This document shows positions 25,742 through 34,055 of a DNA stretch of 64,000 nt, piece after piece (positions within the stretch are counted from its first letter, which is position 1; each line of letters starts with the position of its first letter). Source of the DNA: an uncultured Acidobacteriota bacterium (GTDB taxonomy: Bacteria > Acidobacteriota > Terriglobia > Terriglobales > Acidobacteriaceae). The DNA lies in contig CAINND010000118.1 in NCBI GenBank assembly GCA_903851035.1, forward strand, positions 28,880 to 92,879, in the 5' to 3' direction. The position numbers were made by a program, and so were the translations under genes. The notes under the pieces are model-generated. The model saw only the letters and a list, made by a program, of their open reading frames with translations, was not told the DNA's origin and ran no database searches.

Positions 25742-26397
25742 TGCACCCGCGTGGCTGTGGATTCCACTGCCGCTGGGCGATGTGCCAGCAGATCAAAAAA
25801 GCCGCGCTCGATTTCCTTGAGTTCGCTTTCGAAGTCCACCACCGTGCTGCCCAGAGCGGTCTCCATGCGCACACAGCCGGGGGCCACCGTGCGGTCGGCC
25901 TTCACTTCAACCGGCCGCGGCATGTTCATAGATAACTCCGTCCAGCGCCCTGCTTCATCTGGTGGCACGCACAGCCGCACCGTCGTGCCAGCCTCCAGTT
26001 GCTCCAACTCGTGATGCACCAGTGCGCCCAGCAGCCGCACATCCATCTGCGATTCGCGATGTAGTATGCGTCGGGCGATGGCCAGCGCCAGCTGCACCAC
26101 CTCCTGCTCCACGGCGGAAAAATAATGTTCGCGCTGAGCGCTGAAATCCGCTACCGCCTGCGCCACGTTATTGCGCGCCCGCTGCACCTCGTGCTCCACT
26201 TCGGCGCGGCTCTCCTCAACCATTGCCATGCGCAATTCCTCCACGCGCACCGCCACCAACTCGTCCAATGTTGGCTCATGCTTGCTGGCTTCAGCGGTAG
26301 AGGCTGCCTCCTGCCTCTCGGCGGCCGTGCTATCCTCTGCGGCCTCGGGATACAACATCGGCGCCCAGGCGCGCCCGGCCTCAGACGACGAGTTCAT
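25738..26397 (-). CDS. fliH: FliH, FliI regulator
   Basis: FliH binds FliI and tethers it to the C-ring. The ATG at 26397 has an AGGAGA site and begins 14 bases inside the end of fliG; an earlier in-frame ATG at 26460 lies deeper in fliG without such a site. The 219-residue product has a long charged helix (about 50-120) and a C-terminal E-subunit-like domain (QEVVQLALAIARRILHRESQMD ... ETALGSTVVDFESELKEIERGFF), as expected. Confidence 0.88.
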   Translation of the reverse strand: MNSSSEAGRAWAPMLYPEAAEDSTAAERQEAASTAEASKHEPTLDELVAVRVEELRMAMVEESRAEVEHEVQRARNNVAQAVADFSAQREHYFSAVEQEVVQLALAIARRILHRESQMDVRLLGALVHHELEQLEAGTTVRLCVPPDEAGRWTELSMNMPRPVEVKADRTVAPGCVRMETALGSTVVDFESELKEIERGFFDLLAHRPAAVESTATRVQ

Positions 26398-27404
26398 CTT
26401 CGTTCTCCTGCTTGAGTTGTATCTTTCCCTGCGACTCCAGCTTGCGCGCCACGCTGACACACTCCTGCTGCGCCTTCACCACGTCCTTGCCGCGCTGCGG
26501 TCCCAGACTCTCCATATCTTCCTTCAGCATCTCCACCGCGCGTGAGCTCATGGACTTGAACATGTGGTCGCGCAGTTGCGTTGAGGCGCCTTTCAAGGCC
26601 TGTGCCAGCGTCCGCTTGTCCAGGGCTGCAAGCAATTCGCGTATGCCCGTCTCCGGCACGCCCAGCAGGTCGTCAAAGGTGAACATCAGATTGCGGATGC
26701 CCATCGCCAGTTTGGGATCGTCGCGCTCGATGATCTCCAGGATGATCTTTCCGCTCGAAGGGTCCATGCGGTTCAGCAGGTCAGCCACGCCCTTAAAGCC
26801 GGCATAGGCGCGTCGGCTCTGCTCGCCCAGCGCCTGCAAACGCTTGTGCAGTACCACGCTCACCTTTTGCGCCATCTCCGGAGAGAACTGCCGCAACTCG
26901 GCCAGCCGCTTGACGGCAGCCGCCCGTGTCTCCTCCGTCAACTTCATCAGCAATGCCGATGCCTGTCGCGCATCCAGATGCGCAAGAATCAGCGCAATCG
27001 TCTGGGGATGCTCGCCCTGCAAAAACTTTGCCAGTTGCTGCGGGTCGGCCTTTTGCAGTGAATCCAATTTGCTGGCGCTCAGTTCCTGCGCGCGGCTCAC
27101 CGCCTCCAGCATCGCACGCGCTCCCTCCGGGCCCAGGGTCTTGACCAGCAGGCGCTCGGCATACTCCAGCCCCCCCCTGCGCAATGTATTCCTGCGTCAT
27201 CGCCAGCTGGTGATACTCATTCAGGATGGCCAGGGCCTCGTCGGGTTCCACCGGCCCCAACTCGCTGATCTCCTGCGTGACGTGTTGCAACTCGCTCTCA
27301 CTCAGGTTGCGGAAGATAAGGCTGGCTGTCTCCTCGCCCAGCAGAACCAGCAGGATCGCCGCTTTGCGCACTCCTTTCTTGGTGTGGGTCAGTGCGATGC
27401 TCAT
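26381..27404 (-). pseudogene. fliG: FliG, motor switch protein, frameshifted in an eight-G run
   Basis: FliG links the C-ring to the stator and MS-ring. The start ATG at 27404 overlaps fliF by 4 bases. The N-terminal frame (MSIALTHTKKGVRKAAILLVLLGEETASLIFRNL...) runs well to about residue 76 (QEYIAQGG) and then becomes nonsense. The correct continuation (GGLEYAERLLVKTLGPEGA...) is one frame away and runs to 26381 with the middle EHPQT-type motif and the C-terminal charged torque helix. The junction is a run of eight G on the coding strand (27170-27177); seven G would give an intact protein of 340 residues, the normal family length. It may be a sequencing error, a mutation or a switchable tract. 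Confidence 0.9.
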
Positions 27405-28984
27405 GTTCGCTCTCCATCGCGAATCCAGTTCTGCACCAGCCGCGATGCTCCCGCCGGCTCCTGCTTCACACGGCTCGTGATATCCGTCCTCAAGCGTGTC
27501 ATCTGCGAGGGGCCAATCGACTCCTGCCCGTCGCCTTCCATCAAGGACGCAGCCGATGCCGCCGCTGCATGCAGAGCGTTGTGATGCGGCTGTACCAGGG
27601 AGAGCGAGTGTACGATCTGTTTCTTCACCGGCCGCAGCACCAGCAGGTAGGTCAGCCCAAACAGCGCTAGCATGGCTGCCAGCCGGATATAGCTGATCCA
27701 GTCCAGCATCAACGTGCGAATCTTCTGCCAGCGGGTCACCGGCACAGGCGTCTCCGGCGGAATCACCTGGAAGCTCATGTTCTGTACCGTCAGCAGGTCG
27801 CCGCGCGCTGCGTCAAAGCCAACGCTGGCCTTGGCAATTTCTTCTATGCCCTTCATCTCCTCCGGCGTGCGCCGTTGCCGTGGGTTCGTCTTATTGGATG
27901 GGTTGTAGATGTCGTCCACAAGCACAGCTACCGCCAGCCGCTTCAATCTCCCCGCGGGTTGTGATGTATGCCGCACCACCTTATTCACCGCATAGGTGCT
28001 GTTCTCGCTCTTCGATTGCGCCAATGCTTCGCCGCTCGTCCGGGCTGGTGTGCCGCCTCCCGGAACGTTACTCGCCGTACCGGCCGCGCCTCCGGGCTGC
28101 GTTCCGCCATTGGTCTCCTCACTGCGCTGCAGGGAAAGAGCCACGGTCTTCGTGGGATCGTAGCTCTCCGACTGTTCCTCAACCGTGCCGGGGTCAAGTT
28201 CGGCATGAACCATGGTTCTCACATGATCGGCGCCTACCACCGGCTCCAGTGTCTGCAACAGCCGTGCGGAGAGCTGCTCCTCGGCGCTGCGCTCCTCGCC
28301 TGTCGGCTGCGAACTGGCCGCGGCCGTGCTCCCTGCATCGCCATCCACCACTGTCACCGCCGCTGGGTCGAGCTTGTCTACGGCGCTGGCCAGCAGCCGC
28401 TGCACGGCCACGCGCATGGCGGGCGACAGCCTTTGTCCTTTCAGCTTCAGTATCACACCGGCCTTCGCCTGCCGCTCCAGCCCGGAGTAGATCGAGTCCG
28501 GTGGAATCGCCAGGTGCACCCGCGCCGACGCCACGCCGCCCATCGCCTGGATGGTTCGCTCCAACTCACCCTCGAGCGCCCGTTGGTAGTTCACCTTGTC
28601 GTCAAAGTCGCTGGCAGCCCAGTTGTTTTTGTCGAAGAGTTCAAATCCCATCCGGCCGCTGTGTGCCGCGCCGCTCGATGCAATCTCCAGCCGCGCCGCG
28701 TCCAGTTTGTCTGCCGGCACCAGCACGTTGCGTCCATCAGGAGAGATCTGAAAGCTGATATTTCTTGCCTGCAGATGTTGTCCCAGGCTCTGCGCGTCGA
28801 CCGGCTCCATGTTGCTGTACAGAGCTGTCATCTCCGGTTTGGCCAGCAGGCGCACAAAAGTAAACAGGACAAGCGCCACCAGCACCGCGCCGCCCGCCAG
28901 CATCAACCGCTGGCGTCCGCTCAGACTGCCGCCAAATTCGCGCAGTTGTCCTGCTACTTCTCCGAAGCTCTTGGCATCGCTCAT
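27401..28984 (-). CDS. fliF: FliF, MS-ring protein
   Basis: FliF forms the MS-ring in the inner membrane on which the flagellum is built. The 527-residue protein has two membrane segments (about 28-46 and 433-452), ring-building domains between them (for example ALYSNMEPVDAQSLGQHLQARNISFQISPDGRNVLVPADKLDAARLEIASSG, about 54-105) and a C-terminal cytoplasmic tail that binds FliG. It directly precedes fliG with a 4-base overlap. Confidence 0.95.
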   Translation of the reverse strand: MSDAKSFGEVAGQLREFGGSLSGRQRLMLAGGAVLVALVLFTFVRLLAKPEMTALYSNMEPVDAQSLGQHLQARNISFQISPDGRNVLVPADKLDAARLEIASSGAAHSGRMGFELFDKNNWAASDFDDKVNYQRALEGELERTIQAMGGVASARVHLAIPPDSIYSGLERQAKAGVILKLKGQRLSPAMRVAVQRLLASAVDKLDPAAVTVVDGDAGSTAAASSQPTGEERSAEEQLSARLLQTLEPVVGADHVRTMVHAELDPGTVEEQSESYDPTKTVALSLQRSEETNGGTQPGGAAGTASNVPGGGTPARTSGEALAQSKSENSTYAVNKVVRHTSQPAGRLKRLAVAVLVDDIYNPSNKTNPRQRRTPEEMKGIEEIAKASVGFDAARGDLLTVQNMSFQVIPPETPVPVTRWQKIRTLMLDWISYIRLAAMLALFGLTYLLVLRPVKKQIVHSLSLVQPHHNALHAAAASAASLMEGDGQESIGPSQMTRLRTDITSRVKQEPAGASRLVQNWIRDGERT

Positions 28985-29008
28985 CGTTTTATTCCGGGTC
29001 TGTTCAGG

Positions 29009-29302
29009 TTAGAACTGCAGCTTGGATATCTCCTGGTAAGCCCCAACCACCTTGTTGCGCACCTGCAGCATCAGGTCAAAGGCCAGCGATGCCTGCTCCA
29101 CCGCCAGGGTTGCCGCATGCACATCCTCGCCCTTGCCCGTCAGCAGGTTTGTCACTTTCTGCTCCGCGGTCGATTGCAATTCATTTACCCGCTCCACGGC
29201 TGTGGCCAAAGTCGATGCAAAGTCTCCGCCGCCCTTCGAGCCATGCAGCCCGCCCAGCGCGGTTGCACCGGCGGAATTCATCGTGATTGGCGTAATACTC
29301 AT
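29009..29302 (-). CDS. fliE: FliE, MS-ring/rod junction protein
   Basis: FliE connects the MS-ring to the rod. The 97-residue protein has the diagnostic C-terminal stretch LAVEQASLAFDLMLQVRNKVVGAYQEISKLQF (about 66-97), which matches the family pattern of A-x-x-x-F-x-x-M-x-x-V-R-x-K-x-x-x-A-Y-x-E-I-x-x-M-x-x. It lies between flgC and fliF in the classical order. Confidence 0.93.
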   Translation of the reverse strand: MSITPITMNSAGATALGGLHGSKGGGDFASTLATAVERVNELQSTAEQKVTNLLTGKGEDVHAATLAVEQASLAFDLMLQVRNKVVGAYQEISKLQF

Positions 29303-29313
29303 CTGGCTGGCTC

Positions 29314-29766
29314 CTAGGGTTTCAGCAACTCGATCGACTGCTGAATCATCTGCTTCGCTGCCTGCACGGCGCTGGCGTTCATCTGGTAGGCCCGGGCAGC
29401 GCTCATCAGATCCGTCATCTCCAGCACGGGATTGATATTGGGATAAGCCACCATGCCGTTCGCGTCGGCATCCGGATGCGATGGATCGTAGCGCATCACC
29501 GGCTGCGAGCTGTCGTTGACCACGGCCTTCACCGTCACTCCGCCCACAGAACTGGCGGCATCCATCATGCTTCCCGCGCCTGCCAGTTGCATGCGGAATC
29601 CCGACGGCATCTGGCTTTGCAGCACGACCTCCTTACGCTTGTACGGTCCACCTTCGGCTGTGCGCGTGCTCTCGGCATTGGCCATGTTGCCGGCCACCAC
29701 CTCGGCGCGCGTGCGCTCCGCGCTCAGTCCGCTGGCGCTGATGCCCATCACGCCGAAGAGGTTCAT
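29314..29766 (-). CDS. flgC: FlgC, proximal rod protein
   Basis: FlgC is a rod subunit. The 150-residue protein starts MNLFGVMGISASGLSAERTRAEVVAGNMANAESTRT, the standard flgC opening, and ends with MTDLMSAARAYQMNASAVQAAKQMIQQSIELL. The segment MVAYPNINPVLEMTDLMSA is a family hallmark. It overlaps flgB by 4 bases. Confidence 0.95.
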   Translation of the reverse strand: MNLFGVMGISASGLSAERTRAEVVAGNMANAESTRTAEGGPYKRKEVVLQSQMPSGFRMQLAGAGSMMDAASSVGGVTVKAVVNDSSQPVMRYDPSHPDADANGMVAYPNINPVLEMTDLMSAARAYQMNASAVQAAKQMIQQSIELLKP

Positions 29767-30122
29767 TGCGAGCCTCCCTCATGGATAGCCTGTGAAAGCC
29801 GGTGCATCTCCGATTTCAGCAGCGCCACGCCGGTCTGGAACTGCAACTGTGCCTGACCCAGCGCCAGTCCCTCGCGATCCATGTTCACGTTGTTGCCATC
29901 GGGGCGTTCATTCAGTCCCTGCACCTCCACAACACGCGGCTTAGAAGTTGTTTCACCGTCGCTCATCACAGATGCCAGTTGGCTGCGAAAGTCCACGTCC
30001 TTCGTGTGGTAGCCGGGTGTGTCCAGGTTGGCAATGTTGGCTGCGATCACGCCGCCACGGTAAGCGGTAGCGTCCAGATAGTGGCTCAATCGCTGCATCA
30101 TAGGAGTCTCCACCATGCTCAT
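29763..30122 (-). CDS. flgB: FlgB, proximal rod protein
   Basis: FlgB is the most membrane-proximal rod subunit. The 119-residue protein carries YRGGVIAANIANLDTPGYHTKDVDF at about 20-44, matching the R-x-x-V-x-x-x-N-x-A-N-x-x-T-P-G-Y signature, and a C-terminal helix. Its start overlaps the stop of the AAA+-like gene upstream, so the two are co-translated. Confidence 0.94.
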   Translation of the reverse strand: MSMVETPMMQRLSHYLDATAYRGGVIAANIANLDTPGYHTKDVDFRSQLASVMSDGETTSKPRVVEVQGLNERPDGNNVNMDREGLALGQAQLQFQTGVALLKSEMHRLSQAIHEGGSQ

Positions 30123-30928
30123 GACAGGCTCCTTCCGTCGGCCGCCGGTGGCAGCACATGCACGCCCGGCATCTGCGACACCGGTGGCATCCCCTGCAGC
30201 AGTGCGTAGCAGGTGTCATCGCGGAACATCAGCTCGGCCAGCAGCCCTACATCCAGCAAACCGCCATGTGGCAGCATCAGCAGGCGCCGCAGTACCGAGC
30301 GCAATTGCGTCACGTTGCCCGGCCAATCATAGGAGCAGAACTTCTCATACATCGCCTGCGAGCAGCGCACCCGCTCAAAGGGCGAGGCGTTGCGCAAAAA
30401 ACCTTCTGTAATGGGACGTATGTCCTCGATGCGCTCGCACAGCGACGGCACTCTTACCTTCTGTACCAGCCCGGAGAGCGCCGGCAGCAGAGGCTCGCGC
30501 GCATCCTCTTCCGTCGCGCAGGTCATCAGTACCTGTACTCCGCCGTTGCGTCGCCGCTGAGCTTCAATCAGCCGCAGCAAGCGTTCCTGGGTTTGGTGTT
30601 TCAGCTCTTCCACATGCAGCAGCAGTACGCCGCCGTTCACTTTTGCGTGAATTTGCGGCCGGGTTGTGCCCATGGCTGCCGTGGCGCCCAGCAGCGCCTC
30701 CTCGGTGGCTTCGCTGCCGAACAGGCGGCAATCCAGGGTGAACAGCGATCGCGGGCCGGGTTTTCGCCGTGCCCACGCGCAACGGGCCAGCAGGCGGCGT
30801 CCCGTGCCAGGCGCGCCTTCTATCAGTAGGGAATGACCGGTTTCGATGGTCTCCATGGCCTTGAGCGCCGCGCGCCGCAGAGCCGCGTTGCAGCCCACAA
30901 TCTCAGGGATGATCTGCCATTCATTCAT
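30119..30928 (-). CDS. Degenerate sigma-54-activator-like AAA+ protein
   Basis: The 269-residue protein aligns with the AAA+ domain of sigma-54 activators (VGCNAALRRA... ; EGAPGTGRR; late YDWPGNVTQLRSVLRRLLML), but the key residues are lost. In Walker A the Lys is Arg44, the sigma-54-contacting GAFTGA loop is absent, and the Walker B Asp-Glu pair is replaced (LLLHVEEL). It also lacks receiver and helix-turn-helix domains. It probably cannot hydrolyse ATP or activate sigma-54 and may instead modulate the intact activator encoded just upstream. It leads the flgB operon and overlaps flgB by an ATGA junction. Confidence 0.8.
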   Translation of the reverse strand: MNEWQIIPEIVGCNAALRRAALKAMETIETGHSLLIEGAPGTGRRLLARCAWARRKPGPRSLFTLDCRLFGSEATEEALLGATAAMGTTRPQIHAKVNGGVLLLHVEELKHQTQERLLRLIEAQRRRNGGVQVLMTCATEEDAREPLLPALSGLVQKVRVPSLCERIEDIRPITEGFLRNASPFERVRCSQAMYEKFCSYDWPGNVTQLRSVLRRLLMLPHGGLLDVGLLAELMFRDDTCYALLQGMPPVSQMPGVHVLPPAADGRSLS

Positions 30929-30969
30929 TGCAACCTCGCCTGTTCATTCAGTTGGCTGACTGGGATGGT

Positions 30970-30987
30970 TGCACGGTGGCTGCCATA
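30970..30987 (-). promoter_or_regulatory. Candidate sigma-54 promoter of the flgB-fliJ operon
   Basis: The minus strand reads TATGGCAGCCACCGTGCAA. GG (30984-30983) and GC (30972-30971) are exactly 10 bases apart, with TGGCA at -24 and GTGCA at -12. The predicted start near 30959 leaves a leader of about 30 bases with an AGGCGAGG-like ribosome site. The sigma-54 activator gene ends just upstream. Confidence 0.6.
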
Positions 30988-31001
30988 GACCACTCCGCCG
31001 G

Positions 31002-32252
31002 TTAAGAACTTTCTGAGACTCGCACCGAAGCGCACGGCTTGCGCAGGTGAATCAGCTCTGGACCAATCACCTCGCGTCCGCCGCAGAGCACAAAGGCGCG
31101 CTCCACCACGTTGCGCAACTCGCGCACGTTGCCCGGCCAGGTGTGCTGCATCAGTTTCGTTTCGGCCGCCGTCGTCAGCCGCACTTCATCGCCGCCCGTC
31201 AGCCGGCGCAGAAAATGCTCGGCAACCAGCGGAATGTCCTCCGCCCGCTCACGCAGCGGCGGCACCTCGATGGGGAAGACCGATAGGCGGTAATAGAGAT
31301 CGTCGCGGAAGAGGCCCAGCTTTACCTTGCGCTCCAGGTCGACATTCGTCGCGGCCACCACGCGCACGTCCAGGCGGAATACGTCGCTCGTGCCCAGACG
31401 CTGCACCTCGCCGCATTCAAGAAAGCGCAACAGCTTCGCCTGGCTGGCCAGCGGCAGTTCGCCAATCTCATCAAAGAAGACTGTTCCTGCCTGCGCCGCG
31501 TGAATCTTACCCAGCCGTGATTGCACCGCTCCGGTAAAGGCTCCGCGAGTGTGGCCAAAAAGTTCGGCTTCTATCAAAGCCTCCGGAATGGCCGCGCAGT
31601 TCACGGTGACAAACGGTCTTTCCGCCCGCGGGCTCAGTCTGTGGATGGCCTCGGCCACCAGTTCCTTGCCCACGCCGGTCTCGCCCGTCACCAGCACAGC
31701 CGTGTCATGCGCCGCCACCGAACGCACCAGCCGCGCCACGGAACGCATACATTCGCTTGCGGCCACCATGCCGGGCAGGGAGTTGCCATCCAACTCCGCG
31801 ACCTGCATGGCGTTGCCCTTAGCGCGCAACATGGCTGCCGCACCATCGCCCGCATGCTGGACCAACACATCGCTCAATCCGCGGAAGGCGGCATCGTTGC
31901 GCATGTCCGCCGGTATATCCAGGCGGCCGTTTGTGCCATCCACCAGCACTACCTCGGTGCCGGGAAACTGCCTTTCCACTACGCCAATCAACTCGTCGCT
32001 GTTCAAATCCGGAAAGTGACGATCTAGCAGGACGATGCGTGCTCCGTGGCGTTGCAGCCGCTCCAGGGCTTCGGCGCCGGTGGCGGCCTCCACCAGCATG
32101 GCCGTGCCCTGCATGTGTTCCACCAGCTTGGCGCGCACGCCGCTATCGGCAATGGCAATCAGGATTGTGTTGGCGCGCCCGAGGCCCGCTGAATAGTGCA
32201 GTGCCCGTGCGGTGTTTCCTGCAGTAGAAGAAATAGACTGTCTATGATTCAT
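31002..32252 (-). CDS. Sigma-54 activator with receiver domain, no DNA-binding domain
   Basis: This 416-residue NtrC-family protein has a receiver domain (about 28-145, phospho-acceptor Asp77 in VLLDRHFPD) and a full AAA+ domain: Walker A GETGVGKE (190-197), the sigma-54-contacting GAFTGA (237-242), Walker B FFDEIG (259-264), and the late HTWPGNVRELRNVVERAF segment. It ends about 30 residues after that, so the usual C-terminal helix-turn-helix is missing. In Helicobacter, FlgR is built the same way and controls flagellar sigma-54 genes from solution. It precedes the flgB operon and is the likely master regulator here. Confidence 0.88.
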   Translation of the reverse strand: MNHRQSISSTAGNTARALHYSAGLGRANTILIAIADSGVRAKLVEHMQGTAMLVEAATGAEALERLQRHGARIVLLDRHFPDLNSDELIGVVERQFPGTEVVLVDGTNGRLDIPADMRNDAAFRGLSDVLVQHAGDGAAAMLRAKGNAMQVAELDGNSLPGMVAASECMRSVARLVRSVAAHDTAVLVTGETGVGKELVAEAIHRLSPRAERPFVTVNCAAIPEALIEAELFGHTRGAFTGAVQSRLGKIHAAQAGTVFFDEIGELPLASQAKLLRFLECGEVQRLGTSDVFRLDVRVVAATNVDLERKVKLGLFRDDLYYRLSVFPIEVPPLRERAEDIPLVAEHFLRRLTGGDEVRLTTAAETKLMQHTWPGNVRELRNVVERAFVLCGGREVIGPELIHLRKPCASVRVSESS

Positions 32253-32286
32253 GCTCCCGTTCTACATGCGACTTCTTGGAAAGCAA

Positions 32287-32910
32287 TTAGCCGGTGGTTA
32301 GAAGTCCCTCATCCACTGAAGTATTTGCCGGAATCTGCCGACCAGTTTCGCTTCGGAACACTGCCACCACTCCACCGTCGGCCGCATGGCTCACGCTGGC
32401 TCCGGCATGCTCCAGCAGACGGCAGCACAAATGCGCTCTCATGCGTTCCATCGGCGCAGGCCGCAACTCCAGCCGCGTCGTGCCATCATCGGCCGCCAAC
32501 TGCACATACACCTCGCTGCCGGGTGTGGCCTCGGCAATCAGCGTGTCCAGCACTACAAACAACGCGCGACGCAGCAGCGACTCGCAGCACAGCATTTTTA
32601 CCGTTGCCACACTGGCATGCAGCTTTACCCGGCCCGCCTGCGCCACTGGCTGCATCTCCTCGATGCACTCCCACAGCAGGGGCTCCGCCGCGCAAACCGA
32701 TCGATCAATCACATTGCCCAGCCCTGCCATCTCGCGCACCAGCGCCAGGTCGCGCGTCAGTTGCTCCAGCAGCAGAAGGGTCTCACCCAGCGCCTGCCGC
32801 GCGTCGGTGCCATCGCCTTCCAGGGCCAGCTCCAAGGTGGCGCGCATAGCCATTACCGGCTGCGAAAGCGTGTGGAAAGCCTCATTCAGATAGTTCGTCT
32901 CTGCGTTCAT
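32287..32910 (-). CDS. Degenerate histidine-kinase-like protein
   Basis: The 207-residue protein looks like a reduced kinase core: an H-box-like helix NEAFHTLSQPVMAMRATLEL (about 9-28, His13) and an ATPase-like half, but the N-box is altered (ALFVVLDTLIAEATPG, no Asn pair), and the glycine-rich ATP lid is missing (PMERMRAHLCCRLLEHAGASVS replaces the G-x-G motif). There is no membrane or sensor part. It may be a histidine phosphotransferase or a scaffold. It sits between the OmpR-type regulator (4-base overlap) and the sigma-54 activator. Confidence 0.62.
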   Translation of the reverse strand: MNAETNYLNEAFHTLSQPVMAMRATLELALEGDGTDARQALGETLLLLEQLTRDLALVREMAGLGNVIDRSVCAAEPLLWECIEEMQPVAQAGRVKLHASVATVKMLCCESLLRRALFVVLDTLIAEATPGSEVYVQLAADDGTTRLELRPAPMERMRAHLCCRLLEHAGASVSHAADGGVVAVFRSETGRQIPANTSVDEGLLTTG

Positions 32911-33593
32911 GCCACCTCGTTGTGCCGGTCGCTCAGTTCGTAGCCCACACCGCGCACCGTGTGGATCAGCCGGCTCGGCGATCCCTCGTCCACCTTCTTG
33001 CGCAGGTAATTAATGTAGACGTCCACGATGTTGGTATTGGTATCAAAGTTGATATTCCAAACGTGCTCGATGATCATCGAGCGTGTGATGCGCCTGCCGG
33101 CGTTGCGCATCAGGTACTCCAGCAGCGCGAACTCCTTTGCCGTCAGCTCAATCTGTCTTCCCTTGCGCTCCACCTTGCGCTCCACGCGGTCCAGATGCAG
33201 GTCGCCCACCTGCAGCACGCTCTCCACCGAGGGCCGCCCGCGGCGCAGCAGAGCCCGCACCCGCGCCGATAGTTCGCTGTAGCTGAAAGGCTTGTTGATG
33301 CAGTCGTCGGCGCCGCTGTCCAGGGCGTGAATTCGGTCTTCCACCCGTGGACGCGCCGTCAGCACCAGTACAGGAAGCTGTGGTTTTTCCGGCCGCAGTT
33401 CGCGCAGCAGGCTGATGCCATCCATCTTTGGCAGGTTTAAGTCCAGGATCAGCAGGTCGTAATCCACCCCACAGGCCATCGCCACGCCCTGCGCGCCATC
33501 CAGTGCCACATCCACCGCGTAATGCTCTGACTCCAATCCCTTGCGTATATATGAGGCCAGTGCTGCATCGTCTTCCACTACAAGAATCCGCAT
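32907..33593 (-). CDS. OmpR-family response regulator
   Basis: I take the ATG at 33593 (MRILVVEDDA...); a longer frame to 33632 adds an unconserved tail. The 228-residue protein has a receiver domain with Asp8, Asp9, phospho-acceptor Asp51 (ILDLNLPKMDG) and Lys100-region (INKPFSYSEL). A winged-helix DNA-binding domain follows (about 130-222, ELTAKEFALLEYLMRNAGRRITRSMIIEHVWN ... VDVYINYLRKKVD ... IHTVRGVGYEL). It is the first gene of the regulatory set and precedes the kinase-like gene. Confidence 0.93.
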   Translation of the reverse strand: MRILVVEDDAALASYIRKGLESEHYAVDVALDGAQGVAMACGVDYDLLILDLNLPKMDGISLLRELRPEKPQLPVLVLTARPRVEDRIHALDSGADDCINKPFSYSELSARVRALLRRGRPSVESVLQVGDLHLDRVERKVERKGRQIELTAKEFALLEYLMRNAGRRITRSMIIEHVWNINFDTNTNIVDVYINYLRKKVDEGSPSRLIHTVRGVGYELSDRHNEVA

Positions 33594-33688
33594 TGTTTGC
33601 TCCGTGTTGCTGGGGGAATTCTCAGAATGCACGCAAGTCCGGCACTTATTAATCTATGAAGTGGTGCAGACGTTACATGAATCGTCTC

Positions 33689-33958
33689 TCATCTCCCCAA
33701 TGCGGAGATTCCTGATTTGGCACAGACGCGAGGGTGCCACAAACAGGCATTCACCGCCGGTTGCAGCAGTCTCTTCACATATGGCATTTCCAACTGCCGG
33801 ATCAACGCATCGGAATCTTCATGCACAGCCTCTTCAGGCACAGAGAGTGCATTGAAAAAGGTGCAGAACTCGGCAAGTGAAGCAGAATTTGCCCTTGCCG
33901 CGTCCCGCAGTTTACAATCATCAGGTATTGGTTCCGGATGTACGGGCATTGACCACAT
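33689..33958 (-). CDS. Small hypothetical protein (doubtful)
   Basis: An open frame of 89 codons lies between the response regulator and the tRNA. The product is mixed helical (LAEFCTFFNALSVPEEAVHEDSDALIRQLEMPYVKRLLQ) without recognised motifs. No ribosome site is evident before the ATG. A similar-sized frame exists on the opposite strand but runs into the tRNA gene. I list it with low confidence. Confidence 0.25.
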   Translation of the reverse strand: MWSMPVHPEPIPDDCKLRDAARANSASLAEFCTFFNALSVPEEAVHEDSDALIRQLEMPYVKRLLQPAVNACLWHPRVCAKSGISALGR

Positions 33959-33978
33959 TCATGCCCAGCCGGCAATAA

Positions 33979-34055
33979 AGGCGCGTAGCTCAGTTGGTTA
34001 GAGCGCTACCTTGACACGGTAGAGGTCAGGAGTTCGAGTCTCCTCGTGCCTACCA
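33979..34055 (+). tRNA. tRNA-Val (GAC), used as integration site
   Basis: The cloverleaf can be drawn by eye: acceptor AGGCGCG pairs with CGTGCCT (one G-T), the D-arm is GCTC/GAGC, the anticodon stem CTACC/GGTAG frames a seven-base loop TTGACAC with anticodon GAC (valine), and the T-arm is AGGAG-TTCGAGT-CTCCT. The discriminator A and an encoded CCA (34053-34055) follow. The 3' half, from the anticodon loop onward, is duplicated at 37436. Confidence 0.95.

Noticed and set aside
33717..34001. Small plus-strand frame before the tRNA
   Set aside because: It runs into the tRNA-Val gene and has no ribosome site.
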